The notes: generated by a model from the sequence alone, not told the origin. DNA of 64,000 bases from an uncultured Oscillospiraceae bacterium (GCA_949299455.1 CASGAN010000001.1:1-64000); one strand, 5' to 3'; positions 6,590 to 16,846 are shown, counted from the stretch's first letter. Program-made: numbers and translations.

Positions 6590-8290
6590 TTATTCGGAAA
6601 TTTCCTCGATATCCTCGATCGAGCGTTTGAGCCGTGTGAGCGCCACCTTTGTTTCGGCAGTCGTTTCACCGAGCAGACTTGCGATCTCCTGTGCGACACG
6701 CATCTGCTTTTCGATGACGTTCTGCGCCACGTTCACGGTGGACATTCTCAGATTGTTGAGCTGATCCTTGTTTGCTTCCTCATCGGAGATATCCTTTGCA
6801 AACGCAATGAACATATCATTCTGCGGCAGATAGACCATACTCAGCTCCAGACGGATTTTTTCGTTTGCACCCTCGATCTTTTTGACGATCGTGCGCTTAT
6901 AGTCACGCGCCTCATCAAACGCCGTTTCGCCGTACAGCGCCGGAATCATCTGGCCGATAATCTCCGCACGGTCGACGCCGAACAGCGTTTCGGCTTTCGG
7001 GTTAATCTCCGTGACGTTCATGTCAGCGTCAAACGCGACGATGCCGTTCGGTGAATGTGCAATAATCATTGACGACTTGTTCTCCGCCTGCTCACGCAAG
7101 AACGGCAGACACATCGTCACGTCCGCTTTACCGTTATAGACAGCGATTGCCTTTTCACGGCAGGTCGCATAACCGCAGCTGCCGCAGTTTAGTTCATCCT
7201 CCGGCGTCATCTTGCCAAACCGTGCAAGAATGCTGCGCATCTCTTCCTCGGTCGGCATCTTCAGTTTCACTTCGCGGTTTGCAAACACACGCGGAAGCGG
7301 TGCTTCCAGCTTTGCAGATTCTGCCGGGTTCTCGTCAACCGCAGCCGGCTTGTCAGAAAGCATCATCGTCGAACGAATCAGGCTCTTGCGCTCCTTGCGC
7401 ATGATCGGGCCGCCGATGCAGCCGCCTGCGCAGATATTCGCCTCGACAAAGATGTGTTCCATCTTATCCTCGGACATCGACTGGAAAAATTCCATACAGC
7501 GGTCGATGCCGTCGACTGCCACCGGCGTATAGCCGGAGAAATCGCGGATTGTTTTGATGATGCCCTCCTGCTTCGGATAAATCCGCATCACCGGTTCGCA
7601 CACACCGTGTGCATCGGGGTCATCGGCTTCGATCGTGATACCCTCCTCCACAAACCATTTGTTGATATCACGGTAGTTTAACACGATATCGACCATGCCG
7701 CCTGCCAGCGGGTCCTCCGCCTCGTGCATTTTCGAAAGGCATGGGCCGATGAACACGACATAGATGTCGCCGTATGCCTCACGCATCAGACGGGCATGTG
7801 CCATCATCGGCGACGAAACGGGTGCGAGCATTGGCAACAGCTGCGGAAAATGCTGTTCAATCAGCATGACAACCGACGAACAGGCAGTGGCGATGATGTT
7901 GTTCATCTGGCCGCTCTGCATCAGCTTTTCATATTCATGCGACACCTTCGCCGCACCGATTGCCGTTTCCTCCACGCCTGCAAAGCCGAGCTTTTTGAGC
8001 GCGGCACTCATCTTCTGAAAATCGCTCGTCCCGAAAAATCCGGTATACGACGGCGCTAAACTCACATAGACCGGCTTGCCGCTTTTAATGAGCTCTTTGA
8101 CGAGCGGTGCATTGTGGCGTACGTATTTTGCACCGCGCGGGCATGTTTCCATACACGTGCCGCAGAGCACGCACGCATCTTCAATAATTTCTGTTTTCGC
8201 ATTTTTAAACTCGATTGCCTTCAGCGGACATTCACGGATACATTTAAAGCAGTTTTGGCAGTTTTGCGCATTTAACTTGATAATATTCAT
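6590..8290 (-). CDS. Sensory (group C-like) [FeFe] hydrogenase with PAS domain
   Basis: 566 aa. Residues 8-55 carry two [4Fe-4S] ferredoxin motifs (Cys11/14/17/21 and 40/43/46/50). Residues 70-300 are an H-cluster domain. Its three signature loops keep the four H-cluster cysteines: ATACSS (Cys137), GPCLSKMHE (Cys184, Lys187, Glu190) and EANICAGGCIGG (Cys287, Cys291). The proton-relay Cys of classic TSCCP is Ala136 and the Met of MPC is Gly182, changes known in sensory HydS-type enzymes. Residues 365-400 form another Fe-S domain (Cys369/372/377/394). Residues 403-510 are a PAS domain, and a helical tail follows. It is expected to sense H2 or redox state and signal through the adjacent SpoIIE-type phosphatase rather than make H2 in bulk. 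GGGGGG precedes the ATG. Confidence 0.88.
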   Translation of the reverse strand: MNIIKLNAQNCQNCFKCIRECPLKAIEFKNAKTEIIEDACVLCGTCMETCPRGAKYVRHNAPLVKELIKSGKPVYVSLAPSYTGFFGTSDFQKMSAALKKLGFAGVEETAIGAAKVSHEYEKLMQSGQMNNIIATACSSVVMLIEQHFPQLLPMLAPVSSPMMAHARLMREAYGDIYVVFIGPCLSKMHEAEDPLAGGMVDIVLNYRDINKWFVEEGITIEADDPDAHGVCEPVMRIYPKQEGIIKTIRDFSGYTPVAVDGIDRCMEFFQSMSEDKMEHIFVEANICAGGCIGGPIMRKERKSLIRSTMMLSDKPAAVDENPAESAKLEAPLPRVFANREVKLKMPTEEEMRSILARFGKMTPEDELNCGSCGYATCREKAIAVYNGKADVTMCLPFLREQAENKSSMIIAHSPNGIVAFDADMNVTEINPKAETLFGVDRAEIIGQMIPALYGETAFDEARDYKRTIVKKIEGANEKIRLELSMVYLPQNDMFIAFAKDISDEEANKDQLNNLRMSTVNVAQNVIEKQMRVAQEIASLLGETTAETKVALTRLKRSIEDIEEISE

Positions 8291-8333
8291 TGTTGTCCCC
8301 CCGAGAAAAAAGGCGAAATCTCGCCCTTTTACC

Positions 8334-8603
8334 TTATGCGTTTGCTTCTTTTTCTTTCTGTGCAAGCGGATAGATCTTCTCATAGAACACGCTCTCCGCA
8401 TTGCTGAATCCGACGTTGTTGACCGGTTCGCCGTTTACAGTGGTTGCGATGCCGTTTAAGCAGCATCCAAGGCAGAACGACGCTTTGAGTTTCACCACAT
8501 CCGACAGATTGTTCTGGAAGATGAGTTGCTCAAACGTTTTGACCACCTGATACGAACCTTTCATGTGACAGGAACTTCCCACACAAACTTTGACTTCTAC
8601 CAT
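8334..8603 (-). CDS. Thioredoxin-like [2Fe-2S] ferredoxin (NuoE-like)
   Basis: 89 aa with the Cys pattern C-x4-C (Cys7, Cys12) and C-x3-C (Cys44, Cys48; 'FCLGCC') that binds a [2Fe-2S] cluster in NuoE/HydC-type thioredoxin-fold ferredoxins. It is probably an electron carrier or subunit for the hydrogenase-like protein encoded 43 bp downstream. It starts 5 bp after rlmA ends, with its AAGGAG site inside the rlmA coding end, showing a tight operon. A longer upstream reading has no ribosome site. Confidence 0.85.
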   Translation of the reverse strand: MVEVKVCVGSSCHMKGSYQVVKTFEQLIFQNNLSDVVKLKASFCLGCCLNGIATTVNGEPVNNVGFSNAESVFYEKIYPLAQKEKEANA

Positions 8604-8608
8604 AATAA

Positions 8609-9436
8609 TTACGCTCCTTTTATCTTCCGATATGCGAGAATCCAAAACGAAATTTCCGTCGTAAGCGACGGGCAGGACAGCAGTTTTTCCTGTGCTTCGC
8701 GCTTCGTGCGGTACGCATACGGCGTCATCGCAAACAGATTCCACAAATCGGTTTTGTTTTGAATGGTGATGGTTTTGGTGACCTCCCGTTTGCTCACAAA
8801 CGAAAAGCCCGGCAGCGAAAAGGGCTTGACCGCATTTTCATACGGCGTTTCATACAGCAGTGTTTTGAGCCCGAACAGATGGCGCGCACCCGGAATGACC
8901 GACAAAAACACACCGCCCGGCTTTAACACGCGGAGAAACTCCTCGCCGCAGTAGGGAGCAAACAGCTCGGTGACCACATCGCACGTGTTACTTGCCACCG
9001 GCAGGTGAAACACGCTTCCCACGGCAAACTGCACGTTTTTTACTTGTTTTGCCGCAATCGCGAGCGCCGATTTTGAAATATCCACGCCTGCAACCCGTGC
9101 GCCGTTTGACGCTTCGGCAATCGCTTTGGTGTAATATCCCTCGCCGCATCCCGCATCGAGCACAAACGCATCGTTTTTTGGCACATAGCGGCGCACTTCT
9201 TCAAAAACTGCCTCTAACAGCGGTTCGTAGTACCCCGCATTCAAAAACGCACTGCGCGCGTCCACCATTTCCTTGTTGTCGCCGGGAACGGCGGCGTGCT
9301 TGCGGTTTGACTGCAAGAGATTCACATACCCGCTCTTTGCACGGTCGAACGAATGATGGCTTTCACACGCAAACACCCGCTCATCGCAAAAAAGCGGTTT
9401 CCCGCACACGGGACACGAAAAACAGCTTTGCTCCAA
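8609..9436 (-). CDS. rlmA: 23S rRNA (guanine-N1)-methyltransferase, RlmA family
   Basis: 275 aa. An N-terminal zinc site (CPVC ... C...H, then 'HSFDRAKSGYVNLL') is diagnostic of RlmA, which methylates N1 of G745 or G748 in 23S rRNA. A Rossmann SAM-binding domain follows, with 'VLDAGCGEGYYT' at about residues 94-105 and a 'GVDISKSAL' strand-2 acidic residue. Members with the II specificity contribute to tylosin resistance; which specificity applies here cannot be told. The best start is TTG at 9436 with GGGGGAGG 4 nt upstream. First gene of the operon that continues into the hydrogenase sensor module. Confidence 0.87.
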   Translation of the reverse strand: MEQSCFSCPVCGKPLFCDERVFACESHHSFDRAKSGYVNLLQSNRKHAAVPGDNKEMVDARSAFLNAGYYEPLLEAVFEEVRRYVPKNDAFVLDAGCGEGYYTKAIAEASNGARVAGVDISKSALAIAAKQVKNVQFAVGSVFHLPVASNTCDVVTELFAPYCGEEFLRVLKPGGVFLSVIPGARHLFGLKTLLYETPYENAVKPFSLPGFSFVSKREVTKTITIQNKTDLWNLFAMTPYAYRTKREAQEKLLSCPSLTTEISFWILAYRKIKGA

Positions 9437-9466
9437 ACAGCCTCCCCCTTTCCGATTCTTGGTTCT

Positions 9467-9495
9467 ATCGTACCATATCCGCACAAAACTTGCAA
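9467..9495 (-). promoter_or_regulatory. Sigma-A promoter of the rlmA-coaX operon
   Basis: Minus strand TTGCAA (9490-9495), 17-bp spacer, TACGAT (9467-9472), 31 bp before the rlmA start. Confidence 0.6.
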
Positions 9496-9523
9496 CGAAA
9501 AACGGCGAAATGTGCGCCGCTTC

Positions 9524-9552
9524 TTGCACAGTGTCATTGTTTATGGTATGCT
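9524..9552 (+). promoter_or_regulatory. Sigma-A promoter of the ABC-F gene
   Basis: TTGCAC (9524-9529), 17-bp spacer, TATGCT (9547-9552), divergent from the rlmA promoter. Confidence 0.6.
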
Positions 9553-9607
9553 ATCATAGAAGAAATATGGCGTTTTGCCGTATGAGAAAAAAGGAGTGTA
9601 TCCCCTT

Positions 9608-11206
9608 ATGATTACTGTATCCGACATCAGTTTGAGCTTTGACGGCTCGAATCTGTTTTCCAATGTAAATTTAAAATTCCTGCCCGGCAACTGCTATGGC
9701 ATCATCGGCGCAAACGGCGCAGGCAAATCCACGTTTTTACGCATCCTCTGCGGCGATTTGGAACCGTCCACCGGCGAAGTCACGATCCCGCCGGAGGTTC
9801 GCCTGTCTGTATTGAAGCAGGATCACTATGCGTTTGACAGCTATCCGGTGCTCGACACCGTCATCATGGGCAACGCACGGCTTTACCAGATCATGCGCCA
9901 GAAAGAAGACCTCTATGCAAAAGAGGACTTCTCCGAAGAAGACGGCATTCTGGCCGGCGAGCTTGAGGCGGAATTTGCCGAGTTAAACGGCTGGGAGGCT
10001 GAATCGGACGCATCTAAACTCATTCAGGGCTTGGGACTTGACGAATCGATTCTCTACAGCCAGATGGCGACGCTTTCGGGCAACGAAAAGGTCAAAGTAT
10101 TGCTTGCACAGGCACTGTTCGGCAACCCGGACATCATCCTTTTGGACGAGCCGACAAACCAGCTCGACTTGGCGGCAATTTCTTGGCTTGAGGATTTCAT
10201 TTTGGACTATCCGGGCACTGTCATCGTCGTATCGCATGACCGTCACTTCTTGAATACCGTCTGTACCCACACGGTCGACATCGACTATACGAAAATCAAA
10301 ATGTATGTCGGCAACTACGACTTCTGGTATCAGTCGAGCCAGCTGATGCAGCGCTTGCAGAAGCTTCAGAACAAAAAGACCGAGGAAAAGATCAAAGAGC
10401 TCCAGCGCTTTGTCGAGCGATTCTCCGCAAATAAATCGAAATCAAAGCAGGCAACCTCCAGAAGAAAGCTTCTTGAAAAACTGTCCGCTGAGGAAATGCC
10501 GGCATCGTCCCGCCGCTATCCGTACATCGGCTTTACGATGGACCGCGAAGCCGGCAAGGATATTCTGACTGTGGACGGCATTTCCAAGACAATCGACGGC
10601 GAAAAAGTATTAAACAACGTGTCGTTCATTGTGAAAAAAGGCGACAAAATCGCATTCGTTGGTGAGAACGCACTGGCGGCAACAACGCTGTTCCAGATTC
10701 TCGCAGGCGAGATGGAACCGGACGAAGGCTCGTACAAATGGGGCGTTTCCACCTCGCAGAGCTATTTCCCGAACGACAACTCCGCTTATTTTGAAAACGG
10801 CCTTTCGATCATCGACTGGCTCAAGCAGTACTCCTCCGACGAAACGGAGACGTATCTGCGCGGATTCCTCGGACGCATGCTCTTCTCGGGCGACGATGTG
10901 TATAAACCGGTCAACGTCCTCTCGGGCGGCGAAAAGGTTCGCTGCATGTTCTCACGGATGATGCTGTTCGGCTCGAACGTGCTGATGCTCGACCGTCCGA
11001 CCGACCATTTAGACCTCGAGTCGATCACCGCCGTCAACAACGGTCTGTGCGAATTCAAAGGAAACGTTCTGTTCTCCTCCCACGACCACGAATTCATCCA
11101 GACGATCGCCAATCGCATCATTGAACTGAACGCAGACGGCATCGTCGACCGCTTCTCCGACTACGACGACTATGTCGCAAGCAAAAACGGTCACGTCATC
11201 GTATAA
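9608..11206 (+). CDS. ABC-F family ATPase (YbiT-like), second nucleotide site degenerate
   Basis: 532-aa soluble protein with two ABC domains and no membrane segments, the ABC-F layout of ribosome-binding factors. Domain 1 has Walker A GANGAGKS (34-41), LSGNEK and LLDEPTNQLD. A charged linker rich in Lys/Arg ('ERFSANKSKSKQATSRRK') follows. Domain 2 has a Walker A-like GENALAATT with no Lys (about 351-359), an intact LSGGEKVR, and LDRPTDHLD in which the catalytic Glu is Arg. I recall related YbiT-type Firmicute proteins with similarly altered second sites, so this may be a subfamily trait. AAGGAG lies 12 nt before the ATG. Likely acts in translation; a drug-resistance role cannot be inferred. 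Confidence 0.85.
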   Translation: MITVSDISLSFDGSNLFSNVNLKFLPGNCYGIIGANGAGKSTFLRILCGDLEPSTGEVTIPPEVRLSVLKQDHYAFDSYPVLDTVIMGNARLYQIMRQKEDLYAKEDFSEEDGILAGELEAEFAELNGWEAESDASKLIQGLGLDESILYSQMATLSGNEKVKVLLAQALFGNPDIILLDEPTNQLDLAAISWLEDFILDYPGTVIVVSHDRHFLNTVCTHTVDIDYTKIKMYVGNYDFWYQSSQLMQRLQKLQNKKTEEKIKELQRFVERFSANKSKSKQATSRRKLLEKLSAEEMPASSRRYPYIGFTMDREAGKDILTVDGISKTIDGEKVLNNVSFIVKKGDKIAFVGENALAATTLFQILAGEMEPDEGSYKWGVSTSQSYFPNDNSAYFENGLSIIDWLKQYSSDETETYLRGFLGRMLFSGDDVYKPVNVLSGGEKVRCMFSRMMLFGSNVLMLDRPTDHLDLESITAVNNGLCEFKGNVLFSSHDHEFIQTIANRIIELNADGIVDRFSDYDDYVASKNGHVIV

Positions 11207-11224
11207 ACCCGATATTCGCACCAT

Positions 11225-11260
11225 AAGCCGCCGTGTTTTTGCACGGCGGCTTGTTTGTTT
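11225..11260 (+). terminator. Rho-independent terminator of the ABC-F gene
   Basis: Stem AAGCCGCCGTG (11225-11235) pairs with 11242-11252, followed by a T-rich tail. Confidence 0.85.
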
Positions 11261-11305
11261 ACAATTTGATAACGATTTTTTGCATCTTGCGTATTACAAT
11301 ATGAA

Positions 11306-11332
11306 TTAGCACTTAAAGCACGAGAGTGCTAA
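11306..11332. promoter_or_regulatory. CIRCE operator (HrcA binding site) upstream of htpG
   Basis: TTAGCACTT (11306-11314), 9-bp spacer, GAGTGCTAA (11324-11332). This matches the CIRCE consensus TTAGCACTC-N9-GAGTGCTAA except for one base. HrcA bound here would repress htpG until heat shock. It lies 34 bp before the htpG start codon. Confidence 0.92.
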
Positions 11333-11366
11333 ACTGTGAACAATAAAACGCAAAGAGGGACTTTTT

Positions 11367-13250
<1,884 letters not shown>

Positions 13251-13260
13251 ATATAATGGA

Positions 13261-13297
13261 AAACCGGTGTAGGCCGCTTGGCTTGCACCGGTTTTTT
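13261..13297 (+). terminator. Rho-independent terminator of htpG
   Basis: Outer stem AAACCGGTG (13261-13269) pairs with 13286-13294, with an inner GCC/GGC helix, and a T-run follows. Confidence 0.88.
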
Positions 13298-13382
13298 GTA
13301 CTTTTATAAAAGTCAAAATTTTACTGTTCAAACTGTACAATGAACGGAGACATTTTTCTGCATTTTGCCGATTGTGAAATGA

Positions 13383-13412
13383 TTGACAATTTACTTTTAT
13401 TTCCGTTATACT
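13383..13412 (+). promoter_or_regulatory. Sigma-A promoter of the tandem paralogue pair
   Basis: TTGACA (13383-13388), 18-bp spacer, TATACT (13407-13412), 50 bp before the first start codon. Confidence 0.75.
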
Positions 13413-13462
13413 AAAGATGTAAACATTTTCTTATTTTGTATACATGAAACGAGGTGCTCATG

Positions 13463-14176
13463 ATGACAACCAAAAAAATGTTCCGTCCCCAAGTGCTGTT
13501 TCCGGCGGTGATTCTCCTTTTGCTTGTCGTCGCCCTCATCCTCGCCGCGGCCACCCAACCAAAAGGACCAATGTATAAAGCCGAAAAAACGAATACACCG
13601 GCCACAGCAATGATGTCCTGGGCAGATGTGGACGAAGAACAATTCTTTCGATTTATGTCCGCGGCTGTATATGCTGAACTTCAGCCGGATGTTTCGCATT
13701 ACCGCTTCACTGCGCCCGACGAAGAGGAATTCGCCACCACAGTGACTGTATATTCCGCAGATGTCTCCGATGTGTTGGCTCAGCCGCGCATTGATTCGTC
13801 GATTTCTGCAGGTGACACCATCCCGATTCACAGCATTTCCGAGATATTTTCCGATCCGACTATTGAAGGAAGCTCCAACTGCTATATTTTGTGTCTGGCA
13901 GAACAGCGTGATGATCCCAACTTTGTCCCGAATACGTCGTATGATGCATCGTACTACGATGCATATTTTAAACAATTCGGCTATGCTATCATCACACCGG
14001 CAGTTTCCATTTTCCGTGCAGAGCCATACGGTGACAGCGCACATATCAAAACTTCTCATCTGCCGGAATTTCTCCGCGGTGAAGGCGAATATACCACAAT
14101 CGAGGAACTGCATGACATTCTTGCCGCCGGCCGTGCAAAATACGGCATGAGCGGATATTCGCAAACTGCTGAATAG
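13463..14176 (+). CDS. Membrane-anchored protein of unknown function, tandem paralogue 1
   Basis: 237 aa, family not recognised. One hydrophobic segment at about residues 12-32 behind a basic N-terminus (TTKKMFRPQ) suggests an anchor with the rest outside. The C-terminal half has the conserved block 'AEPYGDS--IKT--LPEFLRGEGEYTT-EEL-DILA-GR'. The next gene encodes a clear paralogue along its whole length, with the same leader (MTTKK, RPQ, LFPAVIL). GAGGTG lies upstream; the ATG homologous to that of the second copy was chosen. The region around residues 45-60 (SWADVDEEQF) and the YY-rich motif (SYYDAYFKQFGYAIITP) are the best conserved parts outside the C-terminus. Confidence 0.7.
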   Translation: MTTKKMFRPQVLFPAVILLLLVVALILAAATQPKGPMYKAEKTNTPATAMMSWADVDEEQFFRFMSAAVYAELQPDVSHYRFTAPDEEEFATTVTVYSADVSDVLAQPRIDSSISAGDTIPIHSISEIFSDPTIEGSSNCYILCLAEQRDDPNFVPNTSYDASYYDAYFKQFGYAIITPAVSIFRAEPYGDSAHIKTSHLPEFLRGEGEYTTIEELHDILAAGRAKYGMSGYSQTAE

Positions 14177-14198
14177 CATTCAGAAAGAGGTGCTCACT

Positions 14199-14915
14199 AT
14201 GACAACGAAAAAACTGCTCCGTCCTCAAATTCTGTTTCCGGCGGTGATTCTCATTTTGCTTGTCATCGCCCTCACGCTCGCCGCGGCTGTCCCGTCAAAA
14301 CCGGGTTTTCGCGCTGAAAAAACCGACAAAGCGGGATTTTCAATGGCTTCATGGGCAGAAGTCGATGAAGCGCGCTTTTATGAACGCATGGCGATTGCCG
14401 CATATGCACACTTAAAAGGAGAGCCGCAGTACTACACCCACCATGTGCCCAGCGGCGACGACGGTGACAACGACGACCGTGTCGCAGGCGTCTGTGTGTA
14501 TCAGGCTGACGTTGAATCGATTCTGGCACAGCCCTGCCATCTTCCGCAGGAGGAACGAAGCACCATTTCCGTCCACTCGATCCCCAGTGCTTTTTCCGAT
14601 GCACAGGCGAAAAGCGGCGGCAGCTACCTGTTCTTTTTAGCAGATATGCGCGATGTACCGAACTTTGAGCCAAATGAAAACCTTTCCGAGTCCTATTATG
14701 ACGACTATGCAAAAACCTTCGGCTATGCTGTCATCACACCGAAGGTCTCCATCATCCCTGCGGAGCCGTACGGTGACAGCGTGCGCGTCAAGACCATCTA
14801 CCTGCCGGAATATCTCCGCGGCGAAGGCGAGTATACGACATTTGAGGAACTTCGCGATATACTGGCCGAGGGCCGTCAGCGTTTTCGTCCGGATGCCGGG
14901 CAAAATGCAGAATGA
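14199..14915 (+). CDS. Membrane-anchored protein of unknown function, tandem paralogue 2
   Basis: 238 aa, similar to the preceding gene from the anchor (MTTKKLLRPQ, hydrophobic 12-32) to the block 'LPEYLRGEGEYTTFEELRDILAEGR'. Even the ribosome-site sequence AGAGGTGCTCA is duplicated, so the whole gene with its leader was copied. The central part differs most: this copy has an acidic insert 'SGDDGDNDDR' near residue 88. It is 22 bp downstream and cotranscribed with copy 1, then a bidirectional terminator follows. Function unknown. Confidence 0.7.
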   Translation: MTTKKLLRPQILFPAVILILLVIALTLAAAVPSKPGFRAEKTDKAGFSMASWAEVDEARFYERMAIAAYAHLKGEPQYYTHHVPSGDDGDNDDRVAGVCVYQADVESILAQPCHLPQEERSTISVHSIPSAFSDAQAKSGGSYLFFLADMRDVPNFEPNENLSESYYDDYAKTFGYAVITPKVSIIPAEPYGDSVRVKTIYLPEYLRGEGEYTTFEELRDILAEGRQRFRPDAGQNAE

Positions 14916-14932
14916 ACAAATAACACGAAAGC

Positions 14933-14964
14933 AAAACCGCCGGTTTCATAACCGGCGGTTTTTT
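14933..14964. terminator. Bidirectional rho-independent terminator
   Basis: A 13-bp perfect stem (14933-14945 with 14950-14962) has a TCAT loop. It separates the convergent paralogue pair and the leftward membrane gene. Confidence 0.92.
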
Positions 14965-14971
14965 CATGCGT

Positions 14972-15550
14972 CTATTCGATTATCACGCTTTCGAGCACAT
15001 TCCCCTGCTCATCCACATAGGAAAAGAGGACACCCGCTTCCGTAAACTCCACCTGCTTTTTTGCATTGCGAAGCATCTGATAACCATCGTCGCGCGTAAT
15101 GGTCTGACCGGTTTTTATAAGAAACGGGCCCGCTTGACTGTAAAACGTCGTCGTTCCCGAAAAAAGATACGACCGCTCCTCCGCCACGAGGGTGCGGCTG
15201 TCGGTTTCGCTTTCAAATACAAACGTCTGCACATCCTTTTGGTATGCGGCAAGATTCATGCCATATACAAGCAAAATTCCCGCCGCCAGCAGTCCCGGCA
15301 GGACGTAAAGCCACCGCTTTGGAAAGCGAATACATCCCACAAGACTTGCCGCCAGCACGATATCATATAAAAAGAACACCAGTGCCCCCGAAACCACAGA
15401 CGAAAACCAGAATTTCACGCCAAACAGCAGCAGTACAAGTGTCACTGCACGGACAATCAGCAGTACGGGCGCTGTTTTGCGGCAGATGCGCACAAACACC
15501 GGCGGAAGAACGCGCGGCGTAATGATCAGCGTTGTTTTTGACTTGCGCAT
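14972..15550 (-). CDS. Membrane protein of unknown function downstream of rarA
   Basis: 192 aa with about three hydrophobic helices in residues 25-105 ('LLIVRAVTLVLLLFGV', 'ALVFFLYDIVLAASLVG', 'WLYVLPGLLAAGILLVYG'). A soluble C-terminal half of about 90 residues is predicted outside, with no recognised domain. GGAGGG precedes the ATG. It starts 15 bp after rarA and is probably its operon partner, but nothing links it functionally to recombination. Confidence 0.65.
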   Translation of the reverse strand: MRKSKTTLIITPRVLPPVFVRICRKTAPVLLIVRAVTLVLLLFGVKFWFSSVVSGALVFFLYDIVLAASLVGCIRFPKRWLYVLPGLLAAGILLVYGMNLAAYQKDVQTFVFESETDSRTLVAEERSYLFSGTTTFYSQAGPFLIKTGQTITRDDGYQMLRNAKKQVEFTEAGVLFSYVDEQGNVLESVIIE

Positions 15551-15565
15551 AACTGCTCCCTCCGG

Positions 15566-16846
15566 TTATTTGTTGTTGCCGTACAATGCGAGCATCCGCT
15601 CGCGGTATGCCTTTGCCGCCTGCTCCGTTTTGTTGTCACCGAATTCATAGTACACCGTTCCACTGAGCGTATCCGGCAGATACTGCTGGGCCACATAATG
15701 TCCCGGAAACGCGTGCGGATATTTATAAAACTGGCCTTTGACTGCGGCGTCCTCACCGTCAAAATGCTTGTTCTGCAAACACCGCGGAATCGGTCCGGCT
15801 TTCCCTGCTTCGACATCCGCCATTGCACGGTTGATCGCCATATATGCGCTGTTCGATTTCGGCGCAGTGCTTAAAAGCACGACAGCATCTGCCAGCGGAA
15901 TCCGTGCTTCCGGCAGTCCCAACTGGAGCGCCATATCAACGCATGCTTTCACAATCGGAATCGCCTGCGGATACGCAAGCCCGATGTCCTCACATGCGAT
16001 GACCATAATCCGCCGGCACGCCGACAGCAAATCTCCTGCCGTTAAAAGCCGTGCCAAATAGTGCACCGCGGCGTTTTCGTCCGAGCCACGGATCGACTTT
16101 TGCAGTGCGGACACAATATCATAGTGCTGATCGCCCTGCCGGTCATACTGCATACTGCTTCGCTGAGAAAGCGACGCGGCAAGCGATTCGTCTACCACAC
16201 GCACACCGTTTTCAACCGCAGCCGACAAATAGCAAAGCTCTGTGCTGTTCATCGCCTTGCGCACATCACCACCGCATGAAACAGCAATCCGGTGAAGCGC
16301 CTCATCGGAAACATTCGCCTGCTCGCCGTATTCGTCCGACAAAATCGAAAATCCGCGGCGCACCGCTTTTTCAATCTCTTCCGGCTCGACTGACTTAAAC
16401 TCAAACACCGTACTGCGGCTTAATACCGCATTATAAATATAAAAATACGGGTTCTCTGTTGTCGAGGCAATCAGCGTGATGCTGCCGTTTTCGATGTGCT
16501 CAAGCAGTGACTGCTGCTGTTTTTTATTTAAGTACTGAATCTCGTCGAGATACAGCAAAATCCCGCGGTATCCGGCAAACGAATGCACTTCCTCCACAAT
16601 CGCCTTGATATCGGCAGTGGATGCGGACGTTCCGTTTAATTTATGAAGCCGCATCTGTGCTTTTTCGGCGATAATCCGGGCAACCGTCGTTTTGCCGACG
16701 CCCGACGGGCCGTAAAAGATCATATTCGGAATCTGCCCCGATTCAATGATACGGCGGAGCGGTTTGCCCGGTGCTAAAAGATGGGTCTGTCCCACCACTT
16801 CGTCAAGTGTAGAAGGGCGGATGCGGTCTGCAAGCGGCGATGCCAT
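15566..16846 (-). CDS. rarA: Replication-associated recombination protein A (RarA/MgsA) AAA+ ATPase
   Basis: 426 aa, the RarA/WRNIP1 family length. Residues 1-180 form the AAA+ core with Walker A GPSGVGKT (46-53), Walker B 'LLYLDEIQYL' and sensor 1 'STTENPYF'. The C-terminal lid and tetramerisation domains contain 'IRGSDENAAVHYLARLL-AGD' and 'CEDIGLAYPQA', characteristic of this family. RarA acts at stalled forks and in gap repair. It is cotranscribed between an upstream esterase gene (24 bp) and a downstream membrane protein gene. Confidence 0.95.
   Translation of the reverse strand: MASPLADRIRPSTLDEVVGQTHLLAPGKPLRRIIESGQIPNMIFYGPSGVGKTTVARIIAEKAQMRLHKLNGTSASTADIKAIVEEVHSFAGYRGILLYLDEIQYLNKKQQQSLLEHIENGSITLIASTTENPYFYIYNAVLSRSTVFEFKSVEPEEIEKAVRRGFSILSDEYGEQANVSDEALHRIAVSCGGDVRKAMNSTELCYLSAAVENGVRVVDESLAASLSQRSSMQYDRQGDQHYDIVSALQKSIRGSDENAAVHYLARLLTAGDLLSACRRIMVIACEDIGLAYPQAIPIVKACVDMALQLGLPEARIPLADAVVLLSTAPKSNSAYMAINRAMADVEAGKAGPIPRCLQNKHFDGEDAAVKGQFYKYPHAFPGHYVAQQYLPDTLSGTVYYEFGDNKTEQAAKAYRERMLALYGNNK

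Noticed and set aside
8603-8744. Upstream extension of the [2Fe-2S] ferredoxin gene
   Set aside because: It would overlap rlmA by over 130 bp without a ribosome site; ATG at 8603 has AAGGAG and gives the standard 89-aa domain.
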